Assembly: GCF_030643825.1 (NCBI RefSeq)
Contig: NZ_CP101717.1
Span: 2,501,673-2,565,672 of the forward strand
Direction: 5' to 3'
DNA from: Salinispirillum sp. LH 10-3-1
GTDB lineage: Bacteria; Pseudomonadota; Gammaproteobacteria; Pseudomonadales; Natronospirillaceae
DNA: 64,000 bases
In this document: positions 27,561-36,154 of the stretch, one piece after another
Position numbering within the stretch: the stretch's first letter is position 1
How the letters are laid out: every line of letters begins with the position of its first letter
Notes under the pieces: generated by a model
Seen by the model: only the letters and a program-made list of their open reading frames with translations
The model's database searches: none
What the model was told of the DNA's origin: nothing
Position numbers and translations under genes: made by a program

Positions 27561-29156
27561 ATGACCCGCCAGCAACAGGTCTTGCAAGATGACATCGGCA
27601 CGCTGATAAGACGGCTGTCGGGGCCAATGGCACTCGGCATTCTGGGTATCATGTTGTTTACCTTGGTCGATACGTGGTTTATCTCCCTGTTAGGTACTAC
27701 TGAACTGGCAGCGGTGAGCTTTACCTTTCCGGTAACATTTGCGGTAATGAGTCTCGCCATGGGCTTTTCGGTCGGTATGGCCGCAGTACTGGGGCGCATT
27801 TTGGGTTCTGGTCAACAGCGCCGCGCGGCCCGGGTCACCACCGACGGACTGCTGCTGTCCACTGTGTTGATCAGTCTATTGGCCTTGCTCGGAATCTTAA
27901 CCATCACACCTTTGTTTACTCGCATGGGTGCTGACGCACAGACATTGGTTCATATTGAAGCCTATATGCGCGTCTGGTATCTCGCTGTACCTCTGCTGGT
28001 GATACCCATGGTCGGCAATGCCGCCATTCGAGCAACCGGCGACACCAAAACACCGAGCTTAGTGATGTTGCTGTCCGGTGTGATCAACGGCATTTTAGAC
28101 CCGCTGCTGATCTTCGGGTTGGGCCCCTTTCCTGAGCTGGGCGTTCAGGGCGCGGCATTGGCAACGGCCATCAGCTGGTCGGTGACGCTGCTGGCAGCCT
28201 ACTATGTGTTGCGCTATCGCGAGCATTTACTCACCTTCTCGCTACCGAGTTGGAGCGTTCTGTGGAGTAACTGGCGCGCCCTGTTGCGCATTGGTCTTCC
28301 GGCCGCCTTGTCGCAGATGATGATCCCCATCATAAATGGCTTCATCGTCAGTTTACTGGCTGTTTATGGCACCACTGCCGTGGCTGCCTATGGAGTCGGT
28401 ACTCGCCTCGAAGCGCTGTTCATTGTGCTGGTGATGGCCATCAGTTCGGTGGTGCCTATCCTGGTTGGTCAGAACTTGGGCGCCGGACACTTTGCGCGCG
28501 CCCGCCAAGCCTTACTTTACTCCACCCACTTTGCGCTCAAGGTTCAGGCCCTGCAGTATGGCGTTATTTTCATTCTGGCCCCTTGGGTTGCGGCTATTTT
28601 TTCACGCGACCCAGAGGTGATCGAGTTAGCCACTTTCTATCTGCGTGTAATGCCGCTCTGTTATGGATTATTGGGCGTTACCTTTATGTTTACCCAAACA
28701 TTGAACGCTCTGCATCTGCCATTGGCCAGCATGGCCATTAATCTCGGTCGTCTGTTCATGGTGAATTTACCGTTGGTGTTGCTGGGCAGCTGGCTATTCG
28801 GTGCCAAGGGTATTTTCATCGGGGTCTGCGTAGCGCACTGCTTGATGGGGTTAGGGCTGTATATCTATGTCCGCTGGTTCTTGGTCAACAGCGTATTAAT
28901 GGGCAGCAAAAAAGGGCCGCAATTGACCATCGACACGCAGGGGCCAGAGATCGCGGTGCTCATCCAAGCGCGCTCATTGTCGGCATTCGATTTACTGCTG
29001 CCTGCCTTGGGTGAAATCCCCAATAACCACCCCGACCGCAAAGTACGACTGGAGCTGCATGCCCCCAGCGCGCTCTTAGAGACTTTTGAGCAACGCTTGG
29101 CGGCCTTGCAGTTGCCGCACAGCAGCATCCATCGGACTGTTTTAGCACCCGACTGA
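27561..29156 (+). CDS. MATE-family multidrug/toxin exporter
   Basis: 531 residues with twelve predicted helices (about 15-450) and the MatE features LSGPMALGILGIMLFTLVDTWF and PLLVIPMVGNAAIRATGD. An extra approximately 70-residue soluble tail (from about 455) follows, with ISxxGPEIAVLIQARSLSAF-like sequence, longer than standard NorM-type proteins and of unknown role. It would export cationic compounds in exchange for Na+ or H+. The start at 27561 has ACGGA upstream. Confidence 0.88.
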   Translation: MTRQQQVLQDDIGTLIRRLSGPMALGILGIMLFTLVDTWFISLLGTTELAAVSFTFPVTFAVMSLAMGFSVGMAAVLGRILGSGQQRRAARVTTDGLLLSTVLISLLALLGILTITPLFTRMGADAQTLVHIEAYMRVWYLAVPLLVIPMVGNAAIRATGDTKTPSLVMLLSGVINGILDPLLIFGLGPFPELGVQGAALATAISWSVTLLAAYYVLRYREHLLTFSLPSWSVLWSNWRALLRIGLPAALSQMMIPIINGFIVSLLAVYGTTAVAAYGVGTRLEALFIVLVMAISSVVPILVGQNLGAGHFARARQALLYSTHFALKVQALQYGVIFILAPWVAAIFSRDPEVIELATFYLRVMPLCYGLLGVTFMFTQTLNALHLPLASMAINLGRLFMVNLPLVLLGSWLFGAKGIFIGVCVAHCLMGLGLYIYVRWFLVNSVLMGSKKGPQLTIDTQGPEIAVLIQARSLSAFDLLLPALGEIPNNHPDRKVRLELHAPSALLETFEQRLAALQLPHSSIHRTVLAPD

Positions 29157-29169
29157 TTTCATCGGGGTC

Positions 29170-30783
29170 TTAGACGGCCTGGGCGATCCAGCCACCGGCA
29201 CGCCAGCCAACCATCATGGCAATGGCATTGGTGTTACCAGACGGAATGGTTGGAAATACCGATGCATCCGCTACCCACACGCCCGGCACATCACGCAACC
29301 GTAGCTGCGGATCAACCGGGCTGTCTGCCGACATACCCATGGCGCAACTGCTGACCGGGTGGTAGATGGTGTCCGCGTTGTCGCGCAGCCAGTCCTCAAT
29401 ATCTTCGGATTTGTCCGAGCGCGGCAGATTCATCGGTGAAATACCGTAATCGGGCCAGTTTTCCGCGCTGAACAACGGCAACGTGTGCTGTACGGCTTTT
29501 ATCATGCCGGAAAGATCACTGGGCGCGGTCAGAAAACCGGGGTCGATCAACGGCATGGCCTTCGGATCTTTGTTGGCTAGCCTGACTTCACCACGACTTT
29601 CCGGGCGCAGCAAGCATACGTGACAACTGATGCCTTTACCCCAGCGCCAACGGCGCGCGTGATTCAACAATGGCCCAGCCACCAGGTGCCATTGGGCATC
29701 TGGCCGCTCTTCACCATTGATACTGAAAAACCCACCGGCTTCGGCAAAGTTGGTGGTCAGTACGCCACGGCGACGGCGTAAATACGGCCATACCCCAGCG
29801 GTTACTCGCGCCGCCACGGACGGCGCCACACCTAGGGTTTCGCCCCGCTTAACCCGCCAGACCAAGGACGCATCAAGATGATCGCGCAGCCCTCGGCCAA
29901 CATTTGGCAGGTCGCGCTCAACGACCACTCCGGCCTGCTGTAACCACGCACCGGGGCCAAACCCTGAGCGCTGCAACAGCGCAGGTGTCGCCAAAGCCCC
30001 TAAACAGACCGCAACACCGTGTCGCGCCATGACATCAAACGCCTTACCCCTGCGCACCAGGCGTGCGCCCACCACCCGCTGTCCATCCCATAATAGGCGG
30101 TCGACGTAAGTCCGGGTCAGCAAGTTGAGACGTGATTCGGGAATATCGTGCAAAAAAGTGGCGGCGTGACAGCGTTCGCCGTTGCGTTGGGTCACCTGAT
30201 ATAAGCCAACGCCCATCTGGGTTGGCCCGTTAAAGTCGTCATTAGCAGGGTACCCTGAGGCCACCGCTTGACGTACGAAGTGCTGACTGACTTCTTGCGG
30301 GTCGCGCAGGTCACTGACCCCCAGCATCCCACCGCTGCCATGCCATTCATTGGCGCCACGGCTATTGTCTTCAAGTTGCTTGAACACCGGTAACACTGAA
30401 TCCCATGCCCAGTCACTGCCGGCCGCTGCTGCCCATTCGGCGTAATCATCGATCTGTCCGCGGCTGTAAATCATGGCATTGATGGCACTGCTGCCGCCCA
30501 GTACCTTGCCACGCGGTTGATAACCACGTCGCCCACGCAACTCGGGCTGCGGCACGGTCTCATAGCGCCAGTTCAAATGCGGCGTGGGCACCGTAAAAAG
30601 CCCGCCAAACGGCACTTTCATGGCCGGGCTGCTGTCTTTGCCACCGGCCTCCACAAGGCCAATATTCCATGCCGTATCAGCCGCCAATCGAGCGACCAGA
30701 CTGCAGCCCGAGGAGCCGCCCCCCAGTACTAAGAAATCGACGGTGTGTTTCGATGAAGTCGAATGATTCAGTGGATCGTTCAT
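29170..30783 (-). CDS. GMC-family FAD oxidoreductase (choline dehydrogenase-like)
   Basis: 537 residues from MNDPLNHSTSSKHTVDF. FAD-binding GGGSSGCSLVARLA at the N-terminus; GMC signature GKVLGGSSAINAMIYSRG; C-terminal HPVSSCAMG with the catalytic His, and SGNTNAIAMMVG. It oxidises an alcohol to an aldehyde; choline and other alcohols are possible. No betaine aldehyde dehydrogenase or BetI is adjacent, so betA is not assigned. Confidence 0.88.
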   Translation of the reverse strand: MNDPLNHSTSSKHTVDFLVLGGGSSGCSLVARLAADTAWNIGLVEAGGKDSSPAMKVPFGGLFTVPTPHLNWRYETVPQPELRGRRGYQPRGKVLGGSSAINAMIYSRGQIDDYAEWAAAAGSDWAWDSVLPVFKQLEDNSRGANEWHGSGGMLGVSDLRDPQEVSQHFVRQAVASGYPANDDFNGPTQMGVGLYQVTQRNGERCHAATFLHDIPESRLNLLTRTYVDRLLWDGQRVVGARLVRRGKAFDVMARHGVAVCLGALATPALLQRSGFGPGAWLQQAGVVVERDLPNVGRGLRDHLDASLVWRVKRGETLGVAPSVAARVTAGVWPYLRRRRGVLTTNFAEAGGFFSINGEERPDAQWHLVAGPLLNHARRWRWGKGISCHVCLLRPESRGEVRLANKDPKAMPLIDPGFLTAPSDLSGMIKAVQHTLPLFSAENWPDYGISPMNLPRSDKSEDIEDWLRDNADTIYHPVSSCAMGMSADSPVDPQLRLRDVPGVWVADASVFPTIPSGNTNAIAMMVGWRAGGWIAQAV

Positions 30784-31004
30784 TTTTTGCCACCCTGCAT
30801 TGCCTGTTTGCGACGGGCTTTCTTGTTTTGCGATGCAGTGTAGCACGCGATTTTTAAGGGGTTACACTGTGCCAACCAGTTTCTTTCATTTGCTACAATT
30901 AAAAGGAAAGACTCAGGCAGGCAACCGAGTTCTTCGATGCTTTATGGCATCAATACACCGATTAAACCCCGCAAGCCGTGACCTACCGTTTCATGGTTTG
31001 TCTT

Positions 31005-31031
31005 CGTCTGACGTCAGGGAGGCGTCAGACG
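31005..31031 (-). terminator. Perfect inverted repeat at the end of the 31014 gene
   Basis: CGTCTGACG at 31005-31013 and CGTCAGACG at 31023-31031, nine pairs around a nine-base loop, straddling the stop codon of the minus-strand gene. No U-run follows in either direction, so it may be an mRNA 3'-stabilising stem or a weak terminator. Confidence 0.4.
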
Positions 31032-31643
31032 GACATCATGCAATACCCAACCCATACCATCTGGTGTAGCGCGTCGCGACAGACGGGCGTGCCCTACCTG
31101 CACTCGGTCCAATCCGGCAGCAGCTACATCCAACCCGGGCACAGTGATGAACTCCGGCGCCAACACCCAGTCCCAGACGCGCTCCGCGCGCCATTGAAAG
31201 CGCATCTCAAGCGTATTGCAGTCAGCACTGACGCAGAATACCCCCTGCACATCCTCTAACCTTACTTGGGCCACTGGCCAACCGCCATCCACCATGTCAT
31301 CAAGCCCTTGCTGCGACAGATAAAAGGCCCATGCGCGCTCTTGGCGCTGCACCACCGCGCCTTTCACAATGTCACGGTGCGTGATGGTGGTGGGTTCCGT
31401 CCTGACCCAGCCGTGGGTTTCCAAGCGCAGCAGTTGGGAAACTACAGGTTCATCGGTTTCACCGGCGATCTGCGGCAGCCTCGGGAGCGCGACGGTCACC
31501 GGCTGTACAAAATGCGAGCGTAATTCTTGCTGCCCCAGCAGCCACAGCGCCTGACGCTGCGGTGTCGACAATTCTTGCGCCAACGCCCCGCCAGCCCACA
31601 GTAAGCTGGCCATCAGTGCAACAATGAAGTGTTGTCTTAACAT
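31014..31643 (-). CDS. Secreted hypothetical protein
   Basis: 209 residues with a signal peptide (MLRQHFIVALMASLLWAGG, cleavage after ALA). The mature part is rich in Val, Arg and Trp and carries two cysteines (VFCVSADC) likely to form a disulfide. No family recognised. It is flanked by the GMC oxidoreductase and, divergently, the acyl-CoA synthetase. Confidence 0.6.
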   Translation of the reverse strand: MLRQHFIVALMASLLWAGGALAQELSTPQRQALWLLGQQELRSHFVQPVTVALPRLPQIAGETDEPVVSQLLRLETHGWVRTEPTTITHRDIVKGAVVQRQERAWAFYLSQQGLDDMVDGGWPVAQVRLEDVQGVFCVSADCNTLEMRFQWRAERVWDWVLAPEFITVPGLDVAAAGLDRVQVGHARLSRRATPDGMGWVLHDVRLTPP

Positions 31644-31835
31644 GCGGTGCGCTACCTTTCTCGGTCACCACCGTTCATTTTTCAGCACGGTGTTATTTCC
31701 TATCAGTGTAACGAACTTTGTACCGAATGCACTCCCGCCCTCGTTCATCCAGCGGCTTTTTTCGTAGGACAATCAGAATGATTTTGCTAGGCTTTCAGGA
31801 GCTTCCTGCGACAACAACGACAACAATAAGCGAGA

Positions 31836-33533
31836 ATGAGCAGTATGCAACACCCTCTGAGTTACACCTCAGGCACCAGTGCGCAGCCCCTCATTGGGCT
31901 AACCATAGGTGCCATGTTGGATCACATCGCCGCGACCTACCCCGATCAAGATGCATTGATTGTGCGCCACCAAGACATCCGCTGGACATACCACGAACTG
32001 CTGCACGAGGTGAACACCTGTGCTCGAGCGTTGCTGGCCATTGGCGTGCAACCCGGCGATCGGGTCGGTATTTGGTCACACAACTGCTATCAATGGACGC
32101 TGATCCAATTAGCTACCGCAAAAATCGGCGCCATTCTGGTGAACGTTAATCCCTCGTATCGGGCGCACGAATTGGAATACGCCCTGAATCAGTCGGAAAC
32201 GCGTTTTCTGTTCACTGCAGACAATTTCAAGGACACCAGTTACCGCGCAATGCTGAATGAACTCGCACCTGAACTGACAAACAGTGCGCCCGGCCAATTG
32301 AGTGCTGCCCGCATGCCCCATCTTAAGGGTATCGTGAATTTCTCCACCGAGTCTTTTGCGGGCATGCAGCGCTGGCACGATTTTATGGAACTGGCGGTAC
32401 AGGTCGATGTATCGACGGTTGCCAAGATTCAAGCCGGTCTGTCGATGGACGACCCGATCAATATTCAGTACACCTCGGGCACCACTGGCTTCCCAAAGGG
32501 CGCGACGCTGTCGCACCACAACATTCTCAACAACGGCTATTTTGTCGCCGAAAGCATGGGCTTCACCCACCAAGATCGCTTAGTCATTCCGGTACCTCTG
32601 TACCATTGCTTTGGCATGGTAATGGGCAACCTAGGCTGCCTCACCCATGGCGCGGCCATGATTTACCCGGCAGAAGGCTTTGACGCCGAAGCGGTATTGA
32701 AGACTGTACATGAAGAGCGCGCCACGGCGTTGTTTGGCGTGCCCACTATGTTTGTGGCCGAATTGGAGCACCCTGATTTTGCTCACTACGACCTGACCTC
32801 TCTGCGTACGGGCATCATGGCGGGTTCGGTCTGTCCGGCCGAAATCATGCGCCAAGTCACCCAACGCATGCACCTGACCGAAATTCAAATCGCTTATGGC
32901 ATGACGGAAACCAGCCCGGTATCCACACAAACCTCGGCACAGGACCCGCTGGAAAAGCGCGTCACTACCGTCGGCCGTACGCAACCCCACCAAGAAACCA
33001 AAATCATCGACCCGGCCTCTGGCCAGCTCGTGGCACGGGGCGAAGTCGGCGAACTCTGTACGCGCGGCTACAGCGTCATGTTGGGCTACTGGAACAACGA
33101 CGAGGCCACGGCAGAATGCATAGACGCCCACGGCTGGATGCACAGCGGTGACCTGGCCACCATGGACGAAGAAGGCTACGTGAAGATTGTCGGGCGCATC
33201 AAAGACATGGTGATTCGCGGTGGCGAGAACATCTACCCGCGTGAGGTGGAAGAATTCCTCTACACGCACCCGGCCGTATCGGAGGTGCAAATCACTGGTG
33301 TGCCGGATAAAAAATACGGCGAAGAGCTGGTGGCTTGGGTGAAATTTCATCCCGGCATAACCGATGTCACGGCTGAGGATCTGCGCGCCTTCTGCAAAGG
33401 CAAGATCACACACTTCAAAATTCCGCGCTACTTTAAGTTCGTGCAGGAATTTCCCATGACCGTTACCGGTAAAGCCCAGAAGTTCAAGATGCGCGAGATC
33501 TCGACGCGGGAGTTAGGTTTAGAAGATGTTTAA
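31836..33533 (+). CDS. AMP-binding acyl-CoA synthetase (FadD-like)
   Basis: 565 residues. The AMP-binding signature is [16 protein letters not shown]; other family motifs are [10 protein letters not shown] (A5), [21 protein letters not shown] (A7/A8 region) and the C-terminal lysine in [14 protein letters not shown]. It activates a carboxylate, most likely a medium- or long-chain fatty acid, to its CoA thioester. Substrate length cannot be read. It stands alone, ending before the accessory islet. Confidence 0.9.
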   Translation: MSSMQHPLSYTSGTSAQPLIGLTIGAMLDHIAATYPDQDALIVRHQDIRWTYHELLHEVNTCARALLAIGVQPGDRVGIWSHNCYQWTLIQLATAKIGAILVNVNPSYRAHELEYALNQSETRFLFTADNFKDTSYRAMLNELAPELTNSAPGQLSAARMPHLKGIVNFSTESFAGMQRWHDFMELAVQVDVSTVAKIQAGLSMDDPINIQYTSGTTGFPKGATLSHHNILNNGYFVAESMGFTHQDRLVIPVPLYHCFGMVMGNLGCLTHGAAMIYPAEGFDAEAVLKTVHEERATALFGVPTMFVAELEHPDFAHYDLTSLRTGIMAGSVCPAEIMRQVTQRMHLTEIQIAYGMTETSPVSTQTSAQDPLEKRVTTVGRTQPHQETKIIDPASGQLVARGEVGELCTRGYSVMLGYWNNDEATAECIDAHGWMHSGDLATMDEEGYVKIVGRIKDMVIRGGENIYPREVEEFLYTHPAVSEVQITGVPDKKYGEELVAWVKFHPGITDVTAEDLRAFCKGKITHFKIPRYFKFVQEFPMTVTGKAQKFKMREISTRELGLEDV

Positions 33534-33667
33534 ACTTTAGATAAACGACCTTTATCAACACCCAGTGACTCAATAGACGTCTTTAGCCCAAAATTACCCC
33601 TAGGGTTAGTTTTTTCGCAACCCGCTTCTTTGTATTATCTCGACCAGTTGAGGCACCTCCAAATGTA

Positions 33668-33697
33668 GGGCGTGGGGCGTTGGGTGTGGGGTGTGGG
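33668..33697 (+). promoter_or_regulatory. G-quadruplex-forming motif
   Basis: Five runs of three to four G (33668-70, 33674-77, 33682-84, 33688-91, 33695-97) separated by three- or four-base loops (CGT, CGTT, TGT, TGT). This fits the G3+N1-7 rule for an intramolecular quadruplex on the plus strand. It lies 38 bases before the start codon of the next gene, in the likely leader or promoter. Confidence 0.6.
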
Positions 33698-33735
33698 TAA
33701 TAAACTGCGGGCCATTGGCTGGCCAAGGAAAACGC

Positions 33736-34314
33736 ATGACTACTGTATTGTATCAACATAAAACACTGGAGCATCAGTACGACCGACTGCGAGCCAGACA
33801 CCCGCTGTTTGTTATCAATGGCTACAATATACTGACCGATGACCGCTACCTTGAGCAATTTCCACTCTACGAAATTCAGTACAAACAAGATCTCCTGCAA
33901 CAAGGACTGGAGCGTATTCCGGCCGTCTACCAACGTCGAAACGCCGACCGAGCGCGTGAAGCGGCAGCTATCGAAAAAGATGTCCGGTGGTTGGGTCAAC
34001 AAAGACGCACCTTGCAACAGAGCATAGCCATCGTCGATAGCCAGCTTTTAAATATGCAGCACTTACAAGAACCGCGCATGGCAAGTCAGATGGGTCAGCC
34101 TATCAACATTCGTTATGGCGCCTTTCCAAACCAAAAAATCGATCTGTACGAAAACGAAATTGCCCTCATAGGTGACCATGTGTTGCTACCCAACGAACGG
34201 CGAAATACGCCTATTTTCAACGAAGAGCCTGTCTACCGAGTCACCGCGCACCTTGATCCTATAGTTGCTGGAACTCTTGTAGAGCTTAAGGAGCCGGTCA
34301 TGACGACGAGATAG
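33736..34314 (+). CDS. Unrecognised 192-residue protein upstream of the small peptide genes
   Basis: Starts at MTTVLYQHKTLEHQ with AAGGAAAA before the ATG. Soluble and charged; residues about 60-105 (DLLQQGLERI...AIEKDVRWLGQQRRTLQQSI) look helical and may form a coiled coil; the C-terminal third (INIRYGAFPNQKIDLYENE, then VYRVTAHLDPIVAGTLVEL) looks beta-rich. No cysteine, signal peptide or enzyme motif. I do not recognise it. It is followed after about 150 bases by the leader-peptide gene and has a G-quadruplex motif upstream, so a functional link to the peptides is possible but not shown. Confidence 0.65.
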   Translation: MTTVLYQHKTLEHQYDRLRARHPLFVINGYNILTDDRYLEQFPLYEIQYKQDLLQQGLERIPAVYQRRNADRAREAAAIEKDVRWLGQQRRTLQQSIAIVDSQLLNMQHLQEPRMASQMGQPINIRYGAFPNQKIDLYENEIALIGDHVLLPNERRNTPIFNEEPVYRVTAHLDPIVAGTLVELKEPVMTTR

Positions 34315-34465
34315 AAAGAATTTGGCGAGAGCCGAAAAGGAGCCCGATGGTGGATGAACTTTGACGAGCAAACCACCAACGGGAGACAGACTACGAATGG
34401 GTATTCGTATGTTGTCAGGGAGGAGTTTAACTAAAGTCCAAACATTCTCAATGGAGATGAATGAA

Positions 34466-34651
34466 ATGAAAGCTTTAAATGTACAGCAAGTTGAGCAGGT
34501 TAATGGTGGCTGGGCCGGTATCGTTGTAGCCATTGGAGCAACTGCAGTAGCTGCAAATGTAAGACACAACAACGTTACCAATAATGCAATCCGGGCATGC
34601 GGTGAAGGAAACGTTAAAAGTGCAAGTATTTGGGGATTCAAATGTAAATAG
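34466..34651 (+). CDS. Double-glycine-leader peptide (bacteriocin-like precursor)
   Basis: 61 residues from the ATG at 34466 (GGAG nine bases upstream; in-frame ATGs at 34451 and 34457 are possible). MKALNVQQVEQVNGG is a textbook GG-type leader with the hydrophobic spacing of class II bacteriocin and microcin precursors. The predicted mature peptide has 46 residues: a Gly/Ala/Val-rich segment, an Asn-rich turn, then C45-G...C60-K. The C-terminal 17 residues match the next gene's product (C-G-x-x-N-[VI]-x-S-...-G-[FY]-x-C-K). No peptidase-containing ABC exporter is in the window. Antimicrobial or signalling role is inferred. Confidence 0.75.
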   Translation: MKALNVQQVEQVNGGWAGIVVAIGATAVAANVRHNNVTNNAIRACGEGNVKSASIWGFKCK

Positions 34652-34659
34652 ACATGTAT

Positions 34660-34678
34660 GGCGGGGGTAATCCCCGCC
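34660..34678 (+). terminator. GC-rich hairpin between the two peptide genes
   Basis: Seven-base stem GGCGGGG/CCCCGCC with a five-base loop, nine bases after the first peptide stop. No T-run follows (AAACTATATTTG), so partial termination, attenuation or mRNA protection are all possible. Confidence 0.55.
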
Positions 34679-34698
34679 AAACTATATTTGAGGCGACA

Positions 34699-34866
34699 AT
34701 GAAAATATCACATTTCGTAAAAAGAAATAACCGAAAGGCTGGCGTGTTTTTATTGATAATTCTTGCTTTATCAGCCAACCACTATCAGGTTAAAACGTTA
34801 GCTACACTAACATGCGGAAAAGAGAACATCGAATCGGTCACTCCATTGGGGTATGTGTGCAAATAA
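34699..34866 (+). CDS. Second small peptide with membrane anchor or signal and the shared Cys module
   Basis: 55 residues beginning MKISHFVKRNNRKAGVFLLI, a basic n-region followed by a hydrophobic stretch (about 15-27) that could be a signal peptide or anchor. The C-terminus TCGKENIESVTPLGYVCK aligns without gaps to the end of the preceding peptide, with the same two cysteines 15 residues apart and a final Lys. It lacks a GG leader. It may be an immunity or partner peptide, or a Sec-exported paralogue. The AT-rich composition differs from neighbouring genes. Confidence 0.65.
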   Translation: MKISHFVKRNNRKAGVFLLIILALSANHYQVKTLATLTCGKENIESVTPLGYVCK

Positions 34867-34898
34867 TCTCATAAACAGGGCTTTTCATTTTACCTAAA

Positions 34899-34910
34899 CA
34901 TTCCGGAATG
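34899..34910. repeat. 12-bp perfect palindrome
   Basis: CATTCCGGAATG, 33 bases after the second peptide stop and 24 before the larger palindrome at 34934. Possible operator; short enough to be chance. Confidence 0.3.
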
Positions 34911-34933
34911 GATGTTGTAAATCAATATCTGAT

Positions 34934-34961
34934 GGTAGTGTTCAGAATTCTGAACACTACC
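34934..34961. promoter_or_regulatory. 28-bp perfect palindrome
   Basis: Half-site GGTAGTGTTCAGAA followed directly by its exact reverse complement. It is 68 bases after the second peptide gene in the 280-base gap before rsmC. As RNA it would fold into a 12-pair stem with an AATT loop, without a T-run. A dimeric-regulator operator, a replication/recombination site, or a terminator-like stem are possible. The rest of the gap (34867-35146) shows only the 12-bp palindrome at 34899. Confidence 0.55.
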
Positions 34962-35146
34962 TGTGAGATTGCTGAATGCATCGGCACACACGCCTCCACG
35001 TGTCGCGAGAGCTAAGGCTCAATATCGCCGCTGACCAGTTACTGAGCGGTCCCGTGGTCGACAACAACGGCGGATAAGGCGTGGCGTCAGGCGGCGCGGA
35101 CGTTTACAATGCGCCTCCTAAGTTATTGCCGATCCTGAGAGAGTCT

Positions 35147-36154
35147 ATGTCGCCATTCAGTGAAGTCTTGTTACGTTGGTTCAATCCTCAGGCAGCACCG
35201 CGTTGCCTGCTGTTGAATATGGCCGACACTGAAGTCGCTGCGCATTGTTTGGCTGAGAACATCCCAGTGCAACATACCCACTTTGCGCGCGAACAGCATG
35301 TGGCGCATGAAGAACAGCAGGTTGCCGTGCTGACTTTTCCGGAGCAAGCCGCTGGACTCACGGACGTCTGTTGGCAGTGGCCCAAAGCGAAAGAAGAAGC
35401 CGTGATGCTACTGGACTGGCTTGCGCCCCAACTTGCCGACAACGGCAGCGTATGGATCGTGGGTCACAATAAAGGCGGCATCAAGTCAGCAGCCAAGGTA
35501 TTGGAAGCACGCGGCTGGCATGTACAGAAAAAAGGCAGTGCACGCCATTGTGCTCTGCTGCGTGCGACTCGTGCCCTACCTGCTCAGCCGTTCGATCTGG
35601 AACGCTATTGGTCGTCAGCCACCCTTCCCGATGATGCGGGAACGCTGTGGACACTGCCCGGCGTGTTCAGTCACGGCCGAGTTGATCGTGGCAGCCAGGT
35701 GCTGTTGCCGTTCTTGAAGGATCTGCGCGGCCCAGTATTAGATTTCGGTTGCGGTGGCGGATTGTTGTCGCTGGTGAGCAAATTGAAGGCGCCAGAGTTA
35801 GAAGTGACAGCACTCGACCATCATTGGCTGGCCATTCTGAGTACGCAAAAAACAGCGTCGGAGAACGGCATTACGCTCAAAACCTTGTGGAGCCACGGCT
35901 TTAATGAGGTGACGGAACGCTATGGCGCCCTGATCACCAATCCACCGTTTCACACCGGCATCGAAACGGATTACGACATTGCCAGTCGGCTGATCGCCGG
36001 TTCACGTTCGGTGCTGAAACCGCGCAGTCGCTGGTTAGCCGTGGTGAATGTGCACTTGCCGTATGAGCCATGGATTGCTGAACACTTCACCGCCCCGACC
36101 AAGCTCATTCAGCAACACGGCTTTGTGGTGTGGGAAGCGCAAACGCCGCGCTAG
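35147..36154 (+). CDS. rsmC: 16S rRNA m2G1207 methyltransferase RsmC
   Basis: 335 residues from MSPFSEVLLRWF (GAGAGAG before the ATG). Tandem Rossmann-like halves; the C-terminal half carries the SAM motif VLDFGCGGGLLS and the catalytic NPPF motif (ITNPPFHTG) of base N-methyltransferases. Length and architecture match E. coli RsmC (343). The 3' end shares CTAG with the convergent response regulator gene. Confidence 0.93.
   Translation: MSPFSEVLLRWFNPQAAPRCLLLNMADTEVAAHCLAENIPVQHTHFAREQHVAHEEQQVAVLTFPEQAAGLTDVCWQWPKAKEEAVMLLDWLAPQLADNGSVWIVGHNKGGIKSAAKVLEARGWHVQKKGSARHCALLRATRALPAQPFDLERYWSSATLPDDAGTLWTLPGVFSHGRVDRGSQVLLPFLKDLRGPVLDFGCGGGLLSLVSKLKAPELEVTALDHHWLAILSTQKTASENGITLKTLWSHGFNEVTERYGALITNPPFHTGIETDYDIASRLIAGSRSVLKPRSRWLAVVNVHLPYEPWIAEHFTAPTKLIQQHGFVVWEAQTPR

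Noticed and set aside
29170-30783. Choline dehydrogenase BetA
   Set aside because: GMC fold fits, but there is no betB or betI neighbour and the sequence cannot separate choline from other alcohols.
34361-34465. Longer version of the GG-leader peptide from 34361
   Set aside because: It has no ribosome-binding site, and residues before MKALNV are not part of a GG-type leader, which is normally 15-30 residues.
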